This document shows, one piece after another, positions 44,593-53,059 of a stretch of 64,000 nt of DNA. The stretch comes from Chryseobacterium capnotolerans (lineage in GTDB: Bacteria > Bacteroidota > Bacteroidia > Flavobacteriales > Weeksellaceae), in contig NZ_CP065589.1 of assembly GCF_021278965.1 (NCBI RefSeq), positions 1,493,001 to 1,557,000 on the forward strand, written 5' to 3'. A program made the position numbers and the translations under genes. Within the stretch, counting starts at the first letter, position 1, and each line of letters opens with the position of its first letter. Under the pieces are notes generated by a model. It was not told the DNA's origin, ran no database searches, and saw only the letters and a list, made by a program, of their open reading frames with translations.

Positions 44593-45474
44593 TTATTTAT
44601 TAAAATTATCCCAGACTGCTTTTGAAATGTTAGAGATTATTTTGCAGTTTTCTGCCTCTGATTCTTTGGAATTGCTTACATATATGGCGATTGCGTAATG
44701 TTTTCCGTTGGGAAGTGTGATGATTCCCATATCATTTTCTGCAATGGTAAGACTGTTATCTTTTCTGCCGGAGGAATCCGTTTTATGGGCCGCTGGTGTT
44801 CCTTTAGGCAGTTGTTCAACAATTTTGTTGGCTCCTGTTTTCGTGTCCAGCATGATCTGCATTAAATAATCAGTAGAGCCTTTTGAAAGCAGCTTCCCTT
44901 CATAGAACTTTTTCAAAAGATCTACCGTAGAGTTGGTGGTCGTATAATTTTTATACAAAGAATCCCAGCCATTAAGAGCCATTCCATGTTCACTATACTT
45001 AATCTGGAAGTCTTTTACGCCTTTAAAGTCCATAAATTTCTGTACTGCCTGAGTGCCGCCTACAAGTTCTATCAGGATATCACAAAGATTATTATCACTT
45101 AATGCTACCGTGTAATCTATAATTTCACTTACAGTAGCCTCTCTGTTTCCTTCAGGATACTTTACCCGGTAAGGTGACCAGGTATTTTCATAAAGATCTG
45201 ATTTTTTAATGAAAATCTTTTGATCTAAAGACAGTTTACCTTTATCTACAAGGTCGAGCGCAGCACAGGCAACGTGAAATTTGAAAACACTCATCATAGC
45301 CAGTTTTTTATTCCCGTTTTGGCTGTATCTGATAGGATCCTCAAATCCAAGAACAGATACTCCTACTGTAGCTTGTTTCCCTTTTATAATAGTGTTTATT
45401 TTTTGTTCTAATGTAGATTTTTGTGCAGAAACAAATGCAGAAGTTAAAAGGAGAAAAAGCGTTATTTTTTTCAT
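44593..45474 (-). CDS. bla: class A beta-lactamase
   Basis: 293 residues with a signal peptide (to VSAQ). Ser62-V-F-Lys65 is the SxxK motif, SDNN in VALSDNNLCD is the SDN motif, and HKTDSSG replaces the usual K-T/S-G with K-T-D. The later NDMGIITLPNGKHYAIAIYVSNS matches chryseobacterial and other Bacteroidota class A enzymes (CIA, CGA and CblA groups, from memory). It hydrolyses beta-lactams in the periplasm. Chromosomal setting without mobile elements points to an intrinsic enzyme. Spectrum cannot be read. Confidence 0.9.
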   Translation of the reverse strand: MKKITLFLLLTSAFVSAQKSTLEQKINTIIKGKQATVGVSVLGFEDPIRYSQNGNKKLAMMSVFKFHVACAALDLVDKGKLSLDQKIFIKKSDLYENTWSPYRVKYPEGNREATVSEIIDYTVALSDNNLCDILIELVGGTQAVQKFMDFKGVKDFQIKYSEHGMALNGWDSLYKNYTTTNSTVDLLKKFYEGKLLSKGSTDYLMQIMLDTKTGANKIVEQLPKGTPAAHKTDSSGRKDNSLTIAENDMGIITLPNGKHYAIAIYVSNSKESEAENCKIISNISKAVWDNFNK

Positions 45475-45652
45475 AGTGATTAAGGATTAAAAGAAATCCC
45501 TTTTAAGGACTAAAAGGGATCTGCAATTTAAGATAATTATTATGATTGTTATGTGGATTCAAAAGAAAAGAGTGTTTTTAAACGGACATCTGAGAGTTAT
45601 TGGTGAGATAATTAACTACCAGTTTCCATCTTCCATCCTCCTGGCCCTCACT

Positions 45653-47383
45653 TTATTTCATTTCAAAATAATTCAGGTTGGTTCCATCATTTTCAAAGAA
45701 TACTCTGAGTTTATTTTCTCCTTTCTGAAGCGGAATGTTTTTCGTAGAAACAGTGGTCCAGTTTTCATCTTTGCCTGTAGACGGAAGTGCGATACTTGCT
45801 AATACTTTTCCAGAAGCATCTTCCAATCTTATTTTTGATGAATGAATACTTGAATATCTAATTTCGAAGGTATAATTCTTATTTGCCTTGGAATTGACTG
45901 TATATTGCAGCCATTCTCCGGTCTCTGTTTTTCCTACATAGTACTGATTGGTTATTTTATCATGGCACAGATAGATGTCTACACCATCATTTCTCATCTG
46001 CTGGCCGGAATTCCATTCTGATCTTTTAGCCGGATCGCTTACCCAAAGGTTGATGAAATCTTTATCCAGGTAAGCAGAACCCATTCTCCCCAAATCATAT
46101 TCTGAAGCAAATACTTTTCCGGGAGCCTGATGATGTTTAAATGGTTTTGTAGATGCCTCTGAAACTTGTCTGAACATAGCATCAATAACGTCATTTTTTA
46201 CTTCTACATTGTTGAATTTGTAGTTGTCTGCAATGTGCATCAAAGCTTTCTTTGCATATTCTTTGGAAGGTTTTTCACCTCCGTTTTTCCAATAGTTCAA
46301 AAGCTTTTCATATTCCGGAGTGGTTTTTACATTGGTAATTCCTGCAATATTATCAATCTTTTTCATAGGCCAGAACGCATATCCTATATTATGTTTGTCC
46401 AATAGCTGAATCAGCTCCGTAAACCACACATTAGAGTTCTCACCAGTTTCTCCGAGCCAGATCGGCATATTGTGCCTTTCCCTTAGATCGAGAGCAAATT
46501 GTATGGTTTTATCATCATTATAGTTCCAGTATTTGTGAAAGCTGAAAGCCATATTTTTGTCCCAAATCGGTATTAAACCATTATAGTTATTTCCCCAGCC
46601 ATTTCCTTCAATAAAAATAATATGCTTTTGATCTACCTCTCTGATAGCATCAGTGATGTCTTTTTGTAACTTCCAAAGAGGGGCATTAGACATTTCGTCT
46701 GTACCATTTGGATTTTTACCGGTGAAATTAATGTTAGGCTCATTGATAATATCATAACCGCCGATCCAAGGCTCATTCTTGTACCGTTCTGCTAACTTTT
46801 TCCAAAGGGCAATCGTTTTTCTTTGATTTTCCTCACTCTCCCAAAGTGACGGTTTAGACTTGTCATTATCTGAAATGTTGGCATCATTTCCTTGCCCGCC
46901 CGGAGCGGCATGAAGATCAAGAATCAGATACATTTTATTGTCTTTGCACCATTGAAGCAAATCATCAGTCATTGTAAATCCTTCTTCCAGCCACGTATCC
47001 TTACCTTTTACCGCTTCTTTTTCTATGGGAAGTGTATAGAGATTATAGTGCATCGGAAGCCTGATAGAATTGAACCCTGCTTTTGCCAGAAAATCAATAT
47101 CCTGTTTGGTGATGCCATTCTTTACATATGCTTTATAAAACTCCTGCATTCCATCCTGGCCAATCAGTTCCGCTATTTTTTCTTTAATTTTATATTGTGG
47201 ACCTGCGAAATCAGCTGTTTTTAACATATACCCTTCCTGCAGCATCCAGCCTCCTAAGCCCAGACCTCTCAATTGAATATTTTCACCTTTGTTATTCACG
47301 ATGTTTTGCCCGGAGGTTTTTAATAATTGTGATGTCCCAAATTGAGACAATAATAAAGCGGATAATAGGATAGCTCTTTTCAT
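45653..47383 (-). CDS. secreted GH5 glucanase with carbohydrate-binding C-terminus
   Basis: 576 residues with a signal peptide (to FGTSQ). The GH5 barrel spans about residues 25-370, with acid/base Glu215 in YDIINEPN and nucleophile Glu312 in WLGETGENS. GLGGWMLQEGYM near the start recalls the exo-beta-1,3-glucanase branch of GH5. The last 150 residues (LGRMGSAYLDKD, NYTFEIRYSS, KNIPLQKGENKLRVFFEND) form a CBM6-like beta-sandwich. Likely to act on beta-glucans. A single gene, not in an obvious utilisation locus. Confidence 0.88.
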   Translation of the reverse strand: MKRAILLSALLLSQFGTSQLLKTSGQNIVNNKGENIQLRGLGLGGWMLQEGYMLKTADFAGPQYKIKEKIAELIGQDGMQEFYKAYVKNGITKQDIDFLAKAGFNSIRLPMHYNLYTLPIEKEAVKGKDTWLEEGFTMTDDLLQWCKDNKMYLILDLHAAPGGQGNDANISDNDKSKPSLWESEENQRKTIALWKKLAERYKNEPWIGGYDIINEPNINFTGKNPNGTDEMSNAPLWKLQKDITDAIREVDQKHIIFIEGNGWGNNYNGLIPIWDKNMAFSFHKYWNYNDDKTIQFALDLRERHNMPIWLGETGENSNVWFTELIQLLDKHNIGYAFWPMKKIDNIAGITNVKTTPEYEKLLNYWKNGGEKPSKEYAKKALMHIADNYKFNNVEVKNDVIDAMFRQVSEASTKPFKHHQAPGKVFASEYDLGRMGSAYLDKDFINLWVSDPAKRSEWNSGQQMRNDGVDIYLCHDKITNQYYVGKTETGEWLQYTVNSKANKNYTFEIRYSSIHSSKIRLEDASGKVLASIALPSTGKDENWTTVSTKNIPLQKGENKLRVFFENDGTNLNYFEMK

Positions 47384-47642
47384 AGTTGTTTTGATTTTAA
47401 ATAATAGGAGAGTCTAGAGTTTAATCATAATGAATCGTGATACCATCATAGAATCTATATTGAGACCATATGTATTGTCAGAAATCCATTGTATATGTAA
47501 AACAGAATTTTTCAATTGTTTATTGAATTGTTGTTCAAATATATTGCTTTTTTGTTTTTAAAAGGTTTTTTTTATTGATAAATCTGTAATTTTTTAACGA
47601 AAAGATTTTATTTAATGATGAATGTTTCTTATACATACAAAT
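47384..47642. other. AT-rich region upstream of the GH5 gene
   Basis: About 260 bases, very AT-rich, with short direct words (ttgaattgttgttcaaat). It separates the GH5 gene from the terminator of the oxidoreductase gene and should hold the GH5 promoter. No gene seen. Confidence 0.4.
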
Positions 47643-47690
47643 AAAAAATGCTATCTCATAACCATTTCTGATGATCAGTAAGATAGCATT
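47643..47690 (-). terminator. terminator of the Gfo/Idh gene
   Basis: On the minus strand aatgctatct / agatagcatt with an interior loop, followed by a T run. Confidence 0.7.
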
Positions 47691-47723
47691 GTAAGTAGTA
47701 CTGCTAATGAAAGCAGCGTATTT

Positions 47724-48693
47724 TTATTTTGAACTGATAAGCTTCATAATTTCTAAAGCAACTTTTAATGCTTCAGTTCCGTCTTCAAGAGAAACTTCTA
47801 CATTTTTATCACCAGTAATAGCATCCGCAAATGAATTTAATTCATCAAGAATGGCATTGTTAGCCTGAATATTTGGATATTCGAACAAGATCTGATTTTT
47901 TTCTCCTTCAGCATTTTCAATAATCATATCAAATGGAGTAGGGTTTTCAGGAGCATCTTTCATTCTGATAACTTCCGCTTTTTTTCTCAAGGAAATCAAC
48001 TGAAATATAGGCGTCTTTCTGGAAGAATCTGCTCTTTCTCATAGCTTTCATAGAAATTCTGGAAGTGGTAAGGTTGGCAACACATCCGTTTTCAAATTCT
48101 ATTCTGGCATTGGCAATATCCGGTGTTTTGCTTACTACGCAAACCCCGCTTGCATGGATGTTTTTCACCTTAGATTTGGCAATACTTAGCAAGATGTCAA
48201 GATCATGAATCATAAGGTCAAGGACCACGGAAACATCTGTACCACGCGGATTGAACTCAGCTAATCGATGAATCTCGATAAACATCGGGTTGCTGATGTA
48301 TTCCTTGGTGGCAATAAAAGCAGGATTATATCTCTCAACATGTCCTACCTGCGCTTTGATTCCTTTTTCCTGGCATAAACGAAGAATTTCTTCTGCCTGT
48401 TCCAGCGTTTGGGTAACGGGTTTTTCAATAAAGAAATGAAGCCCTTTTTCTATAGCCTTTAATGCATAATCATAATGATAGACTGTCGGAGTAACAATGT
48501 CCAGCATATCGATCTGCTCAAGCAGTTCTTCAAAATTTTCAAAATATTTATATCCGAATTCGGCTTCTAATTTTTTTCCGTTTTCAACATCTTTATCGTG
48601 GAACCCAACAAACTCGTATCGATCTGATTGATTGAGAAGTTTTAAATGGATCTTTCCCAAGTGTCCGGCTCCTACCAAACCTGCTTTTAACAT
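47724..48693 (-). CDS. Gfo/Idh/MocA-family oxidoreductase, frame broken
   Basis: From ATG 48693 (MLKAGLVGAGHLGKIHLKLL). The frame stops early because of a T7 run at 47979-47985 (A7 on the coding strand); six give VDFLEKKAEVIRMKD and continue to 47724, about 322 residues. GAGHLG is the NAD(P) site, EKPVTQTLEQAEEI holds the family's EKP lysine, and RGTDVSVVLDLMIHDLDI has the catalytic His. Substrate probably a sugar or similar; unknown. The in-frame extension to 48744 lacks Rossmann sequence and is rejected. Confidence 0.88.
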
Positions 48694-48845
48694 AGCTGTA
48701 TTAAATTTCTGTAAAGATAGTGAATGTTCATTATAAAAATACATGACTTTTCACTTAGATATTCCCCTAATTAAATGGAAATAAGTACAAATATTATCAT
48801 TTAAAAGAATTATACTAAATTCGCGCTCTATAAAAATCATTAACT

Positions 48846-49526
48846 ATGAAAAAAATATATTTTATCTTATCTGTAGCAGGACTATTGGCTACAGGGTGCT
48901 CAGGTTCTGGAGATAATATTGCCACTGAAGTACACAATAGCCAACCTCCACAACCTAAGTGTGAAACTCCAACAAGTTTAAGTTTTAAGCCACTGTACAA
49001 TATTTTTTCCTGGAGCAGTAATAGTACCCAGGGAACAGGTTTTTTTGAAGTACAGTATGGTGAACAAGGCTTTTCTTTAGGAGCTGGTACTGTAGCAGAA
49101 GTGAACAATACTTCTTATAGTCTTCCATTGTTTAAAGGCAAAAAATATGATTTGTATGTAAGAAAAAACTGTGGAACGACTGATGGCAAAAGTAATTGGG
49201 CAGGGCCAATCACTATTCTTTCTGAAAATACTACAGCTTGTGTAAAACCAGGCTATGTTAATTATACAACATCTACTTCCTCCGTTTATGATCCTACTTT
49301 TTCAGCTACTGTTTCCTGGGAAAGTGATGGGCTTTCTGTATATGAAGTATATTTAGGGACGAGTGGCACACCTCCGGCTCCAGGAAATGGAGATCCGGTT
49401 CTTCCTGGAAAAAACGCCGCGTTTGTTAACTTAAATAAGACAATTTCTTATATGTTCTATGTAAGAAAAAGATGTGCAGATAATACCTATACTGATGTTA
49501 CTTCACAGGTTGTAAAATGGAATTAA
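48846..49526 (+). CDS. fibronectin-III-like lipoprotein
   Basis: 226 residues with lipobox LATGC (Cys18). Two Ig or fibronectin-III-like modules can be seen: FSWSSNSTQGTGFFEVQYG with YDLYVRKNCG, and ATVSWESDGLSVYEVYLG with YMFYVRKRCAD. The parallel VRKxC endings suggest an internal duplication. Surface exposure is inferred. A terminator follows. Confidence 0.75.
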   Translation: MKKIYFILSVAGLLATGCSGSGDNIATEVHNSQPPQPKCETPTSLSFKPLYNIFSWSSNSTQGTGFFEVQYGEQGFSLGAGTVAEVNNTSYSLPLFKGKKYDLYVRKNCGTTDGKSNWAGPITILSENTTACVKPGYVNYTTSTSSVYDPTFSATVSWESDGLSVYEVYLGTSGTPPAPGNGDPVLPGKNAAFVNLNKTISYMFYVRKRCADNTYTDVTSQVVKWN

Positions 49527-49538
49527 TAGATAAAGCAG

Positions 49539-49567
49539 AAGCTGTCAGATTTTAGACAGCTTTTTTT
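49539..49567 (+). terminator. terminator after the FN3-like lipoprotein gene
   Basis: aagctgtc / gacagctt with a loop of about 7 bases, then T6. Confidence 0.85.
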
Positions 49568-49614
49568 GTGGATAATTCTTTTACCCGATTTCTGAAATCT
49601 AAAATCTAATTTCT

Positions 49615-49622
49615 TACTTTTG
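49615..49622 (+). promoter_or_regulatory. pcm -7 promoter element, very close to the start codon
   Basis: TACTTTTG matches TAnnTTTG and ends only four bases before the ATG at 49627. With a start site about 7 bases downstream of the box, transcription would begin at or near the ATG. Confidence 0.5.
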
Positions 49623-49626
49623 TCAC

Positions 49627-50277
49627 ATGCAGGATTCGTTTGTACATAAAGGAAAAAGAAAGAATTTAGTAGAATATCTCAGATACAGAATCGGGATTTC
49701 GGATGAAAATGTACTTTCGGCAATGAATGAAATTCCGAGACACCTTTTCATTGAAAGTATTTTTGAAGACTTTGCCTATGAAGACCGGGCATTTCCCATC
49801 TTGGCGCATCAAACTATTTCCCATCCCTCAACCGTAGCAGAACAGTCTGAACTGCTGCAGGTGAAAGCGGGTGAAAAAGTACTGGAAATAGGAACCGGGT
49901 GTGGATATCAGACTGCCGTTTTAATAGCGATGAAAGCTCATGTATATACTGTGGAAAGGCAAAAAGATCTGTTCGATTTTTCAAAAAATAAGTTGAGGGA
50001 GCTTCATTTATACCCTAAATTTCAAAGTTTTGGGGATGGTTTTGCCGGGCTGCCCACTTTTGCTCCTTTCGATAAGATTATTGTAACCTGCGGGGCAGGA
50101 ACTTTACCTACAGAATTACTAAAACAGTTAAAAATAGGGGGGATAATGGTTATTCCGTTAGGCCCAACGGATGAACAGGTGTTGTACAGATTCACAAAAG
50201 TAGGACCAACAGAGTTTGAAAAAGAAGAATTTGGAGCCTATAAGTTTGTTCCGATGTTGGGAAATACAAATCAATAA
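49627..50277 (+). CDS. pcm: protein-L-isoaspartate O-methyltransferase
   Basis: 216 residues, full length. It uses SAM to repair isoaspartyl residues in damaged proteins. FPILAHQTISHPSTVAEQSEL is the family substrate loop, VLEIGTGCGYQTAVL (about residues 85-99) is the SAM-binding motif I, and FDKIIVTCGAGTLP is motif II/III. The G6 run in KIGGIMVIPLGP keeps frame. Cytosolic. Confidence 0.93.
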   Translation: MQDSFVHKGKRKNLVEYLRYRIGISDENVLSAMNEIPRHLFIESIFEDFAYEDRAFPILAHQTISHPSTVAEQSELLQVKAGEKVLEIGTGCGYQTAVLIAMKAHVYTVERQKDLFDFSKNKLRELHLYPKFQSFGDGFAGLPTFAPFDKIIVTCGAGTLPTELLKQLKIGGIMVIPLGPTDEQVLYRFTKVGPTEFEKEEFGAYKFVPMLGNTNQ

Positions 50278-50310
50278 AGAATTAAGATTAAATTCTGAAT
50301 TTAAAATAAT

Positions 50311-50356
50311 TGTTCTGTCACGGAACTGGTAGACGCACTGGTCTCAAACACCAGTT
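50311..50356 (+). pseudogene. tRNA-Leu(CAA) fragment, 5' half
   Basis: The D arm (ggaactggtagacgc) and the anticodon arm (ctggt, loop ctcaaac, accag) fit tRNA-Leu with anticodon CAA. After 50356 there is no variable arm, T arm (no GGTTCGA) or matching acceptor strand; instead a dispersed repeat (ttcgtgcatttgtagcc) follows. It is therefore a truncated tRNA copy and not a working gene. Such pieces can mark old integration or rearrangement points. Confidence 0.7.
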
Positions 50357-50573
50357 CTTTATTTTGGCTACTAATACATATGAAAATTCGTGCATTTGTA
50401 GCCAGAAGAATGTACGCTTTGAAGCAGCATATCTGAAAGACATTGTTTTGAAAATAAAACATTGTTGTGGATAATAATTTAATTTTTTTTGTGTTTTTTT
50501 AATAAAATTTTAGTTCAGTTCGGAATGGAATTTGGACTCTTTTTAAAACAAACCCACTTAAAATCTTATGGTT

Positions 50574-50861
50574 ATGGATACAAACAGATTCAAAGCATCG
50601 CATGATTTTAGTAATCTTCAGAAGAACCTGCACAACAATCCCGGGTATGGTGTCGAAAGCTATTCTCAACAGGCGAAAGAATACATTCAGGATATGAAAA
50701 GCAAAAATCAGGAGGCAACAAAACAAGGATTTATGGCCCACGCGCAAAAGCCGGCAAAAGAAGTTTGGGAAGAAATGCAGGAAATGGCTTCTGAGGCTTG
50801 GGAAAAGAATAAGGACCACGCGATAAAAAAAAAAATAATTTTTAATATTAAAGTTGAATAA
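50574..50861 (+). CDS. small hydrophilic protein of unknown function
   Basis: 95 residues from the ATG at 50574 (MDTNRFKASHDFSNLQKNL); an ATG six bases earlier is possible. Highly charged and helical (EVWEEMQEMASEAWEKNKD), cytosolic. The end passes an A11 run (about 50826-50836); with A10 it would stop after AIKKK, nine residues shorter. A T-rich hairpin-like stretch follows. No family recognised. Confidence 0.6.
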   Translation: MDTNRFKASHDFSNLQKNLHNNPGYGVESYSQQAKEYIQDMKSKNQEATKQGFMAHAQKPAKEVWEEMQEMASEAWEKNKDHAIKKKIIFNIKVE

Positions 50862-50911
50862 CCTTACTTTTTACAAGTGAGGTTTTTTATTTAAATCAAA
50901 ATAAAATAATA

Positions 50912-51898
50912 ATGAAAGTCTTTATCAATAAAAGAATTCCTGAAATTGGAATCAATATGCTGCAGGAAGAAGGATTACAGATTGTATGGCCTGAAAATGA
51001 AAACCTGACCCGTGAAGAATGGCTGAATTATTGTCAAAATACTGATGTCATTTTAAATATTGGCGGTGATTTTAAATATGATAAAGCATTTTTCGATGCT
51101 TGCCCTAATATCAAAGCTATTGCCTTGTATTCTGTAGGCTTTGACCATGTGGATATCAAAGAAGCTAATCAAAGGAATATCCCGATTGGAAACACACCTG
51201 ATGTATTGAGCAGAGCTACTTCAGATGTGGCTTTTTTACTGATGCAGTCAGTCGCAAGACGGGCGAGCTATAATTTTCAGAAAGTAAAAGACGCGAACTG
51301 GGGAAGTTTTGACCCTTTATATGCTTTGGGACAAGAACTGTATGGTAAAACGCTGGGAATTTTTGGATTGGGAAGAATTGGCTTTCAAATGGCTGAGAAG
51401 TGTAAAAAAGCTTTTGATATGGAGATTATTTATCATAACCGCCATCGAAATGAAGATGCTGAAAGAAAGTTGGGCGCAGTCTATGTTTCTTTTGATGAAT
51501 TGATAAGAAATTCTGATGTGTTGAGTGTTCATGCCAATTATACTCCTGAACATAGAGGCCTTTTCAATCAATCTGTTTTTGATAAGATGAATCCCAATGC
51601 TATTTTTATCAATACGGCAAGAGGCGGCTTTCATCAGGAAAAGGATTTATACAATGCCCTAGCTGAAGGAAAAATATGGGGAGCTGGGCTTGATGTAACC
51701 AATCCGGAACCTATGTCTGCCGAGAATCCTATTCTTAATTTGTCAAGTGTTTGTGTATTACCTCATATAGGATCTGCTACCATTGAAGCCAGGAACGGAA
51801 TGGCCAGACTGGCGGCTGAGAATATTATAGCTTTTTCAAAAGGTGAAAAAATACCGTATTGTGCTAATCCTGAAGTGTATTCTCATCATTCATCATAA
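50912..51898 (+). CDS. D-2-hydroxyacid dehydrogenase (glyoxylate/hydroxypyruvate reductase-like)
   Basis: 328 residues, full length. N- and C-terminal substrate domain parts frame the NAD domain, with LGIFGLGRIGFQMAEK, then NTARGGFHQEKDLYNAL and the catalytic His in LPHIGSATIEAR. The Arg of the catalytic set lies in HANYTPEHRGLF. Probably reduces glyoxylate or hydroxypyruvate with NAD(P)H in the cytosol. Single gene. Confidence 0.9.
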   Translation: MKVFINKRIPEIGINMLQEEGLQIVWPENENLTREEWLNYCQNTDVILNIGGDFKYDKAFFDACPNIKAIALYSVGFDHVDIKEANQRNIPIGNTPDVLSRATSDVAFLLMQSVARRASYNFQKVKDANWGSFDPLYALGQELYGKTLGIFGLGRIGFQMAEKCKKAFDMEIIYHNRHRNEDAERKLGAVYVSFDELIRNSDVLSVHANYTPEHRGLFNQSVFDKMNPNAIFINTARGGFHQEKDLYNALAEGKIWGAGLDVTNPEPMSAENPILNLSSVCVLPHIGSATIEARNGMARLAAENIIAFSKGEKIPYCANPEVYSHHSS

Positions 51899-51948
51899 CT
51901 TGGAATTATTTTTGTTCTGAATATATTAACCCTTAAAACCTAAACATT

Positions 51949-52242
51949 ATGGCACCAGAAAACAATATTAATGAGCAGAATAGAAGATTGGAACGTATGG
52001 ATTATGATCCCAACGAAGATATATTTAAAAGAGAAAAGCATATTTCGCTTGATGGAGACGGTAACCCTATATTGGATGAAGATATAGATGACGACAAAAT
52101 TGATAAAGGGCTTGATATTCCCGGCGCAGAAGATGATGATAGAATGGAAGAAATAGGAGAAGAAGATGAAGAAAACAATTATTGGAGCCTCAGTGATAAT
52201 GAGGACGATCATGAAGAAGAAAATGATGATGTTTTAACGTAG
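51949..52242 (+). CDS. acidic flavobacterial protein
   Basis: 97 residues, over a third Asp/Glu (DEDIDDDKIDKGLDIPG, EEIGEEDEENN). The middle (HISLDGDGNPILDEDIDDD) has a D-x-D-x-N pattern that could bind Ca2+, though it may be coincidence. No signal peptide. Not assigned to a family. Confidence 0.7.
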   Translation: MAPENNINEQNRRLERMDYDPNEDIFKREKHISLDGDGNPILDEDIDDDKIDKGLDIPGAEDDDRMEEIGEEDEENNYWSLSDNEDDHEEENDDVLT

Positions 52243-52291
52243 AGTTTACCCCTTGTAAAATATTTGCCTTGCTGAATTTCAGTGAGGTTTT

Positions 52292-52797
52292 TTATTTTCG
52301 GATGATAACCTTATCCCGTAAGAAGAAATTCCTCTCCACCGGAGGGATGGATTCAAAAATTATTAAATTTTTGAAAGACGGGATGGTTCCATAATACGCA
52401 ATAATAAAACATTCTAACTCTTTCATTACCAAGGTTAAATTATTTCTAACATCAAAATCGCTAATTCTGAAAACCAGCAAGCCTAAAGATTCCAACTATT
52501 CTTGTCTAATACTATCATAGATTTCTTTCCCATCATGACTTGAACCGTCGATTTCTATAATTAACCCTAACGTTTTCACATAAAAATCAACAATATAATT
52601 CCCAATAATTCTTTGTCTATCAAAATCAATTTTATGAAATTTTTTTGCCCGGCTTTTTTCCAGAAGATTACTTCACCCAGTATTCTGGCTTTACGTTTTT
52701 CTTTTAATAATCCTTTTAAATAAGGGTTGTAGGGTAGGTTTTGTACAAAGTTCTTTCGAGTGGGAATTCCATTGATTGAGGTTAGTATTTCTGTCAT
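52292..52797 (-). pseudogene. DUF559 (Vsr-like) endonuclease gene, decayed
   Basis: From ATG 52797 (MTEILTSINGIPTRKNF) the family pattern continues through NPYLKGLLKEKRKARILGEV. One A is missing in the A7 run (T7 at 52640-52646 on the + strand). The corrected frame reads KFHKIDFDRQRIIGNYIVDFY, LIIEIDGSSHDG and SLGLLVFRISDFDV, with the Asp/His active-site segment of DUF559. A TAG at 52496-52498 replaces what is usually Trp before LESLG. The C-terminus runs into the left inverted repeat. Known members are small Vsr/endonuclease-fold proteins, often single genes between repeats. Inactive as written. Confidence 0.75.
52327..52389. repeat. left inverted repeat of the DUF559 element
   Basis: Two small hairpins: cctctccaccggaggg, then caaaaattattaaatttttg with flanking bases, ending gacgggatgg. 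Imperfect reverse complement of 52811-52869. Confidence 0.75.
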
Positions 52798-52810
52798 TTG
52801 TGTGTTTTTC

Positions 52811-52869
52811 ACCACCCCGTCTTTCAAAATTTTTGAATTTTGAAAGCCACCCTCCAGCGGAGGGGAATG
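52811..52869. repeat. right inverted repeat of the DUF559 element
   Basis: accaccccgt, then ctttcaaaat...attttgaaag (hairpin), then cctccagcggagg (hairpin) and ggaatg. The start codon of the nuclease gene lies 14 bases inside it. The pair resembles the short palindromic intergenic elements seen in flavobacteria. Confidence 0.75.
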
Positions 52870-52983
52870 TGAGTGTTTCTTTTCAAATATAGTATTTAAA
52901 ATATACTGTTGAATATATTTTCACAGGATTGATAATCAGCTTTTTTGCCTAATCATTGTTTTAGGCTTTCCTTTTCCCCTCTT

Positions 52984-53017
52984 TTGTTGCCTATATTTCA
53001 TAATTTGAATATCTTTA
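52984..53017 (+). promoter_or_regulatory. probable hutU promoter
   Basis: TTG at 52987-52989 and TATCTTTA at 53010-53017 (last base off consensus) are 20 bases apart. The hutU ATG is at 53060. Confidence 0.5.
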
Positions 53018-53059
53018 AAACTTCAAACATTGTTTAAACATAGACCTTTAAATAGCAAT

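Noticed and set aside
50311..50410. Complete tRNA-Leu gene
   Set aside because: No T arm, variable arm or acceptor partner could be found after the anticodon arm; the apparent 3' match (cagaaga near 50403) lacks the T stem.
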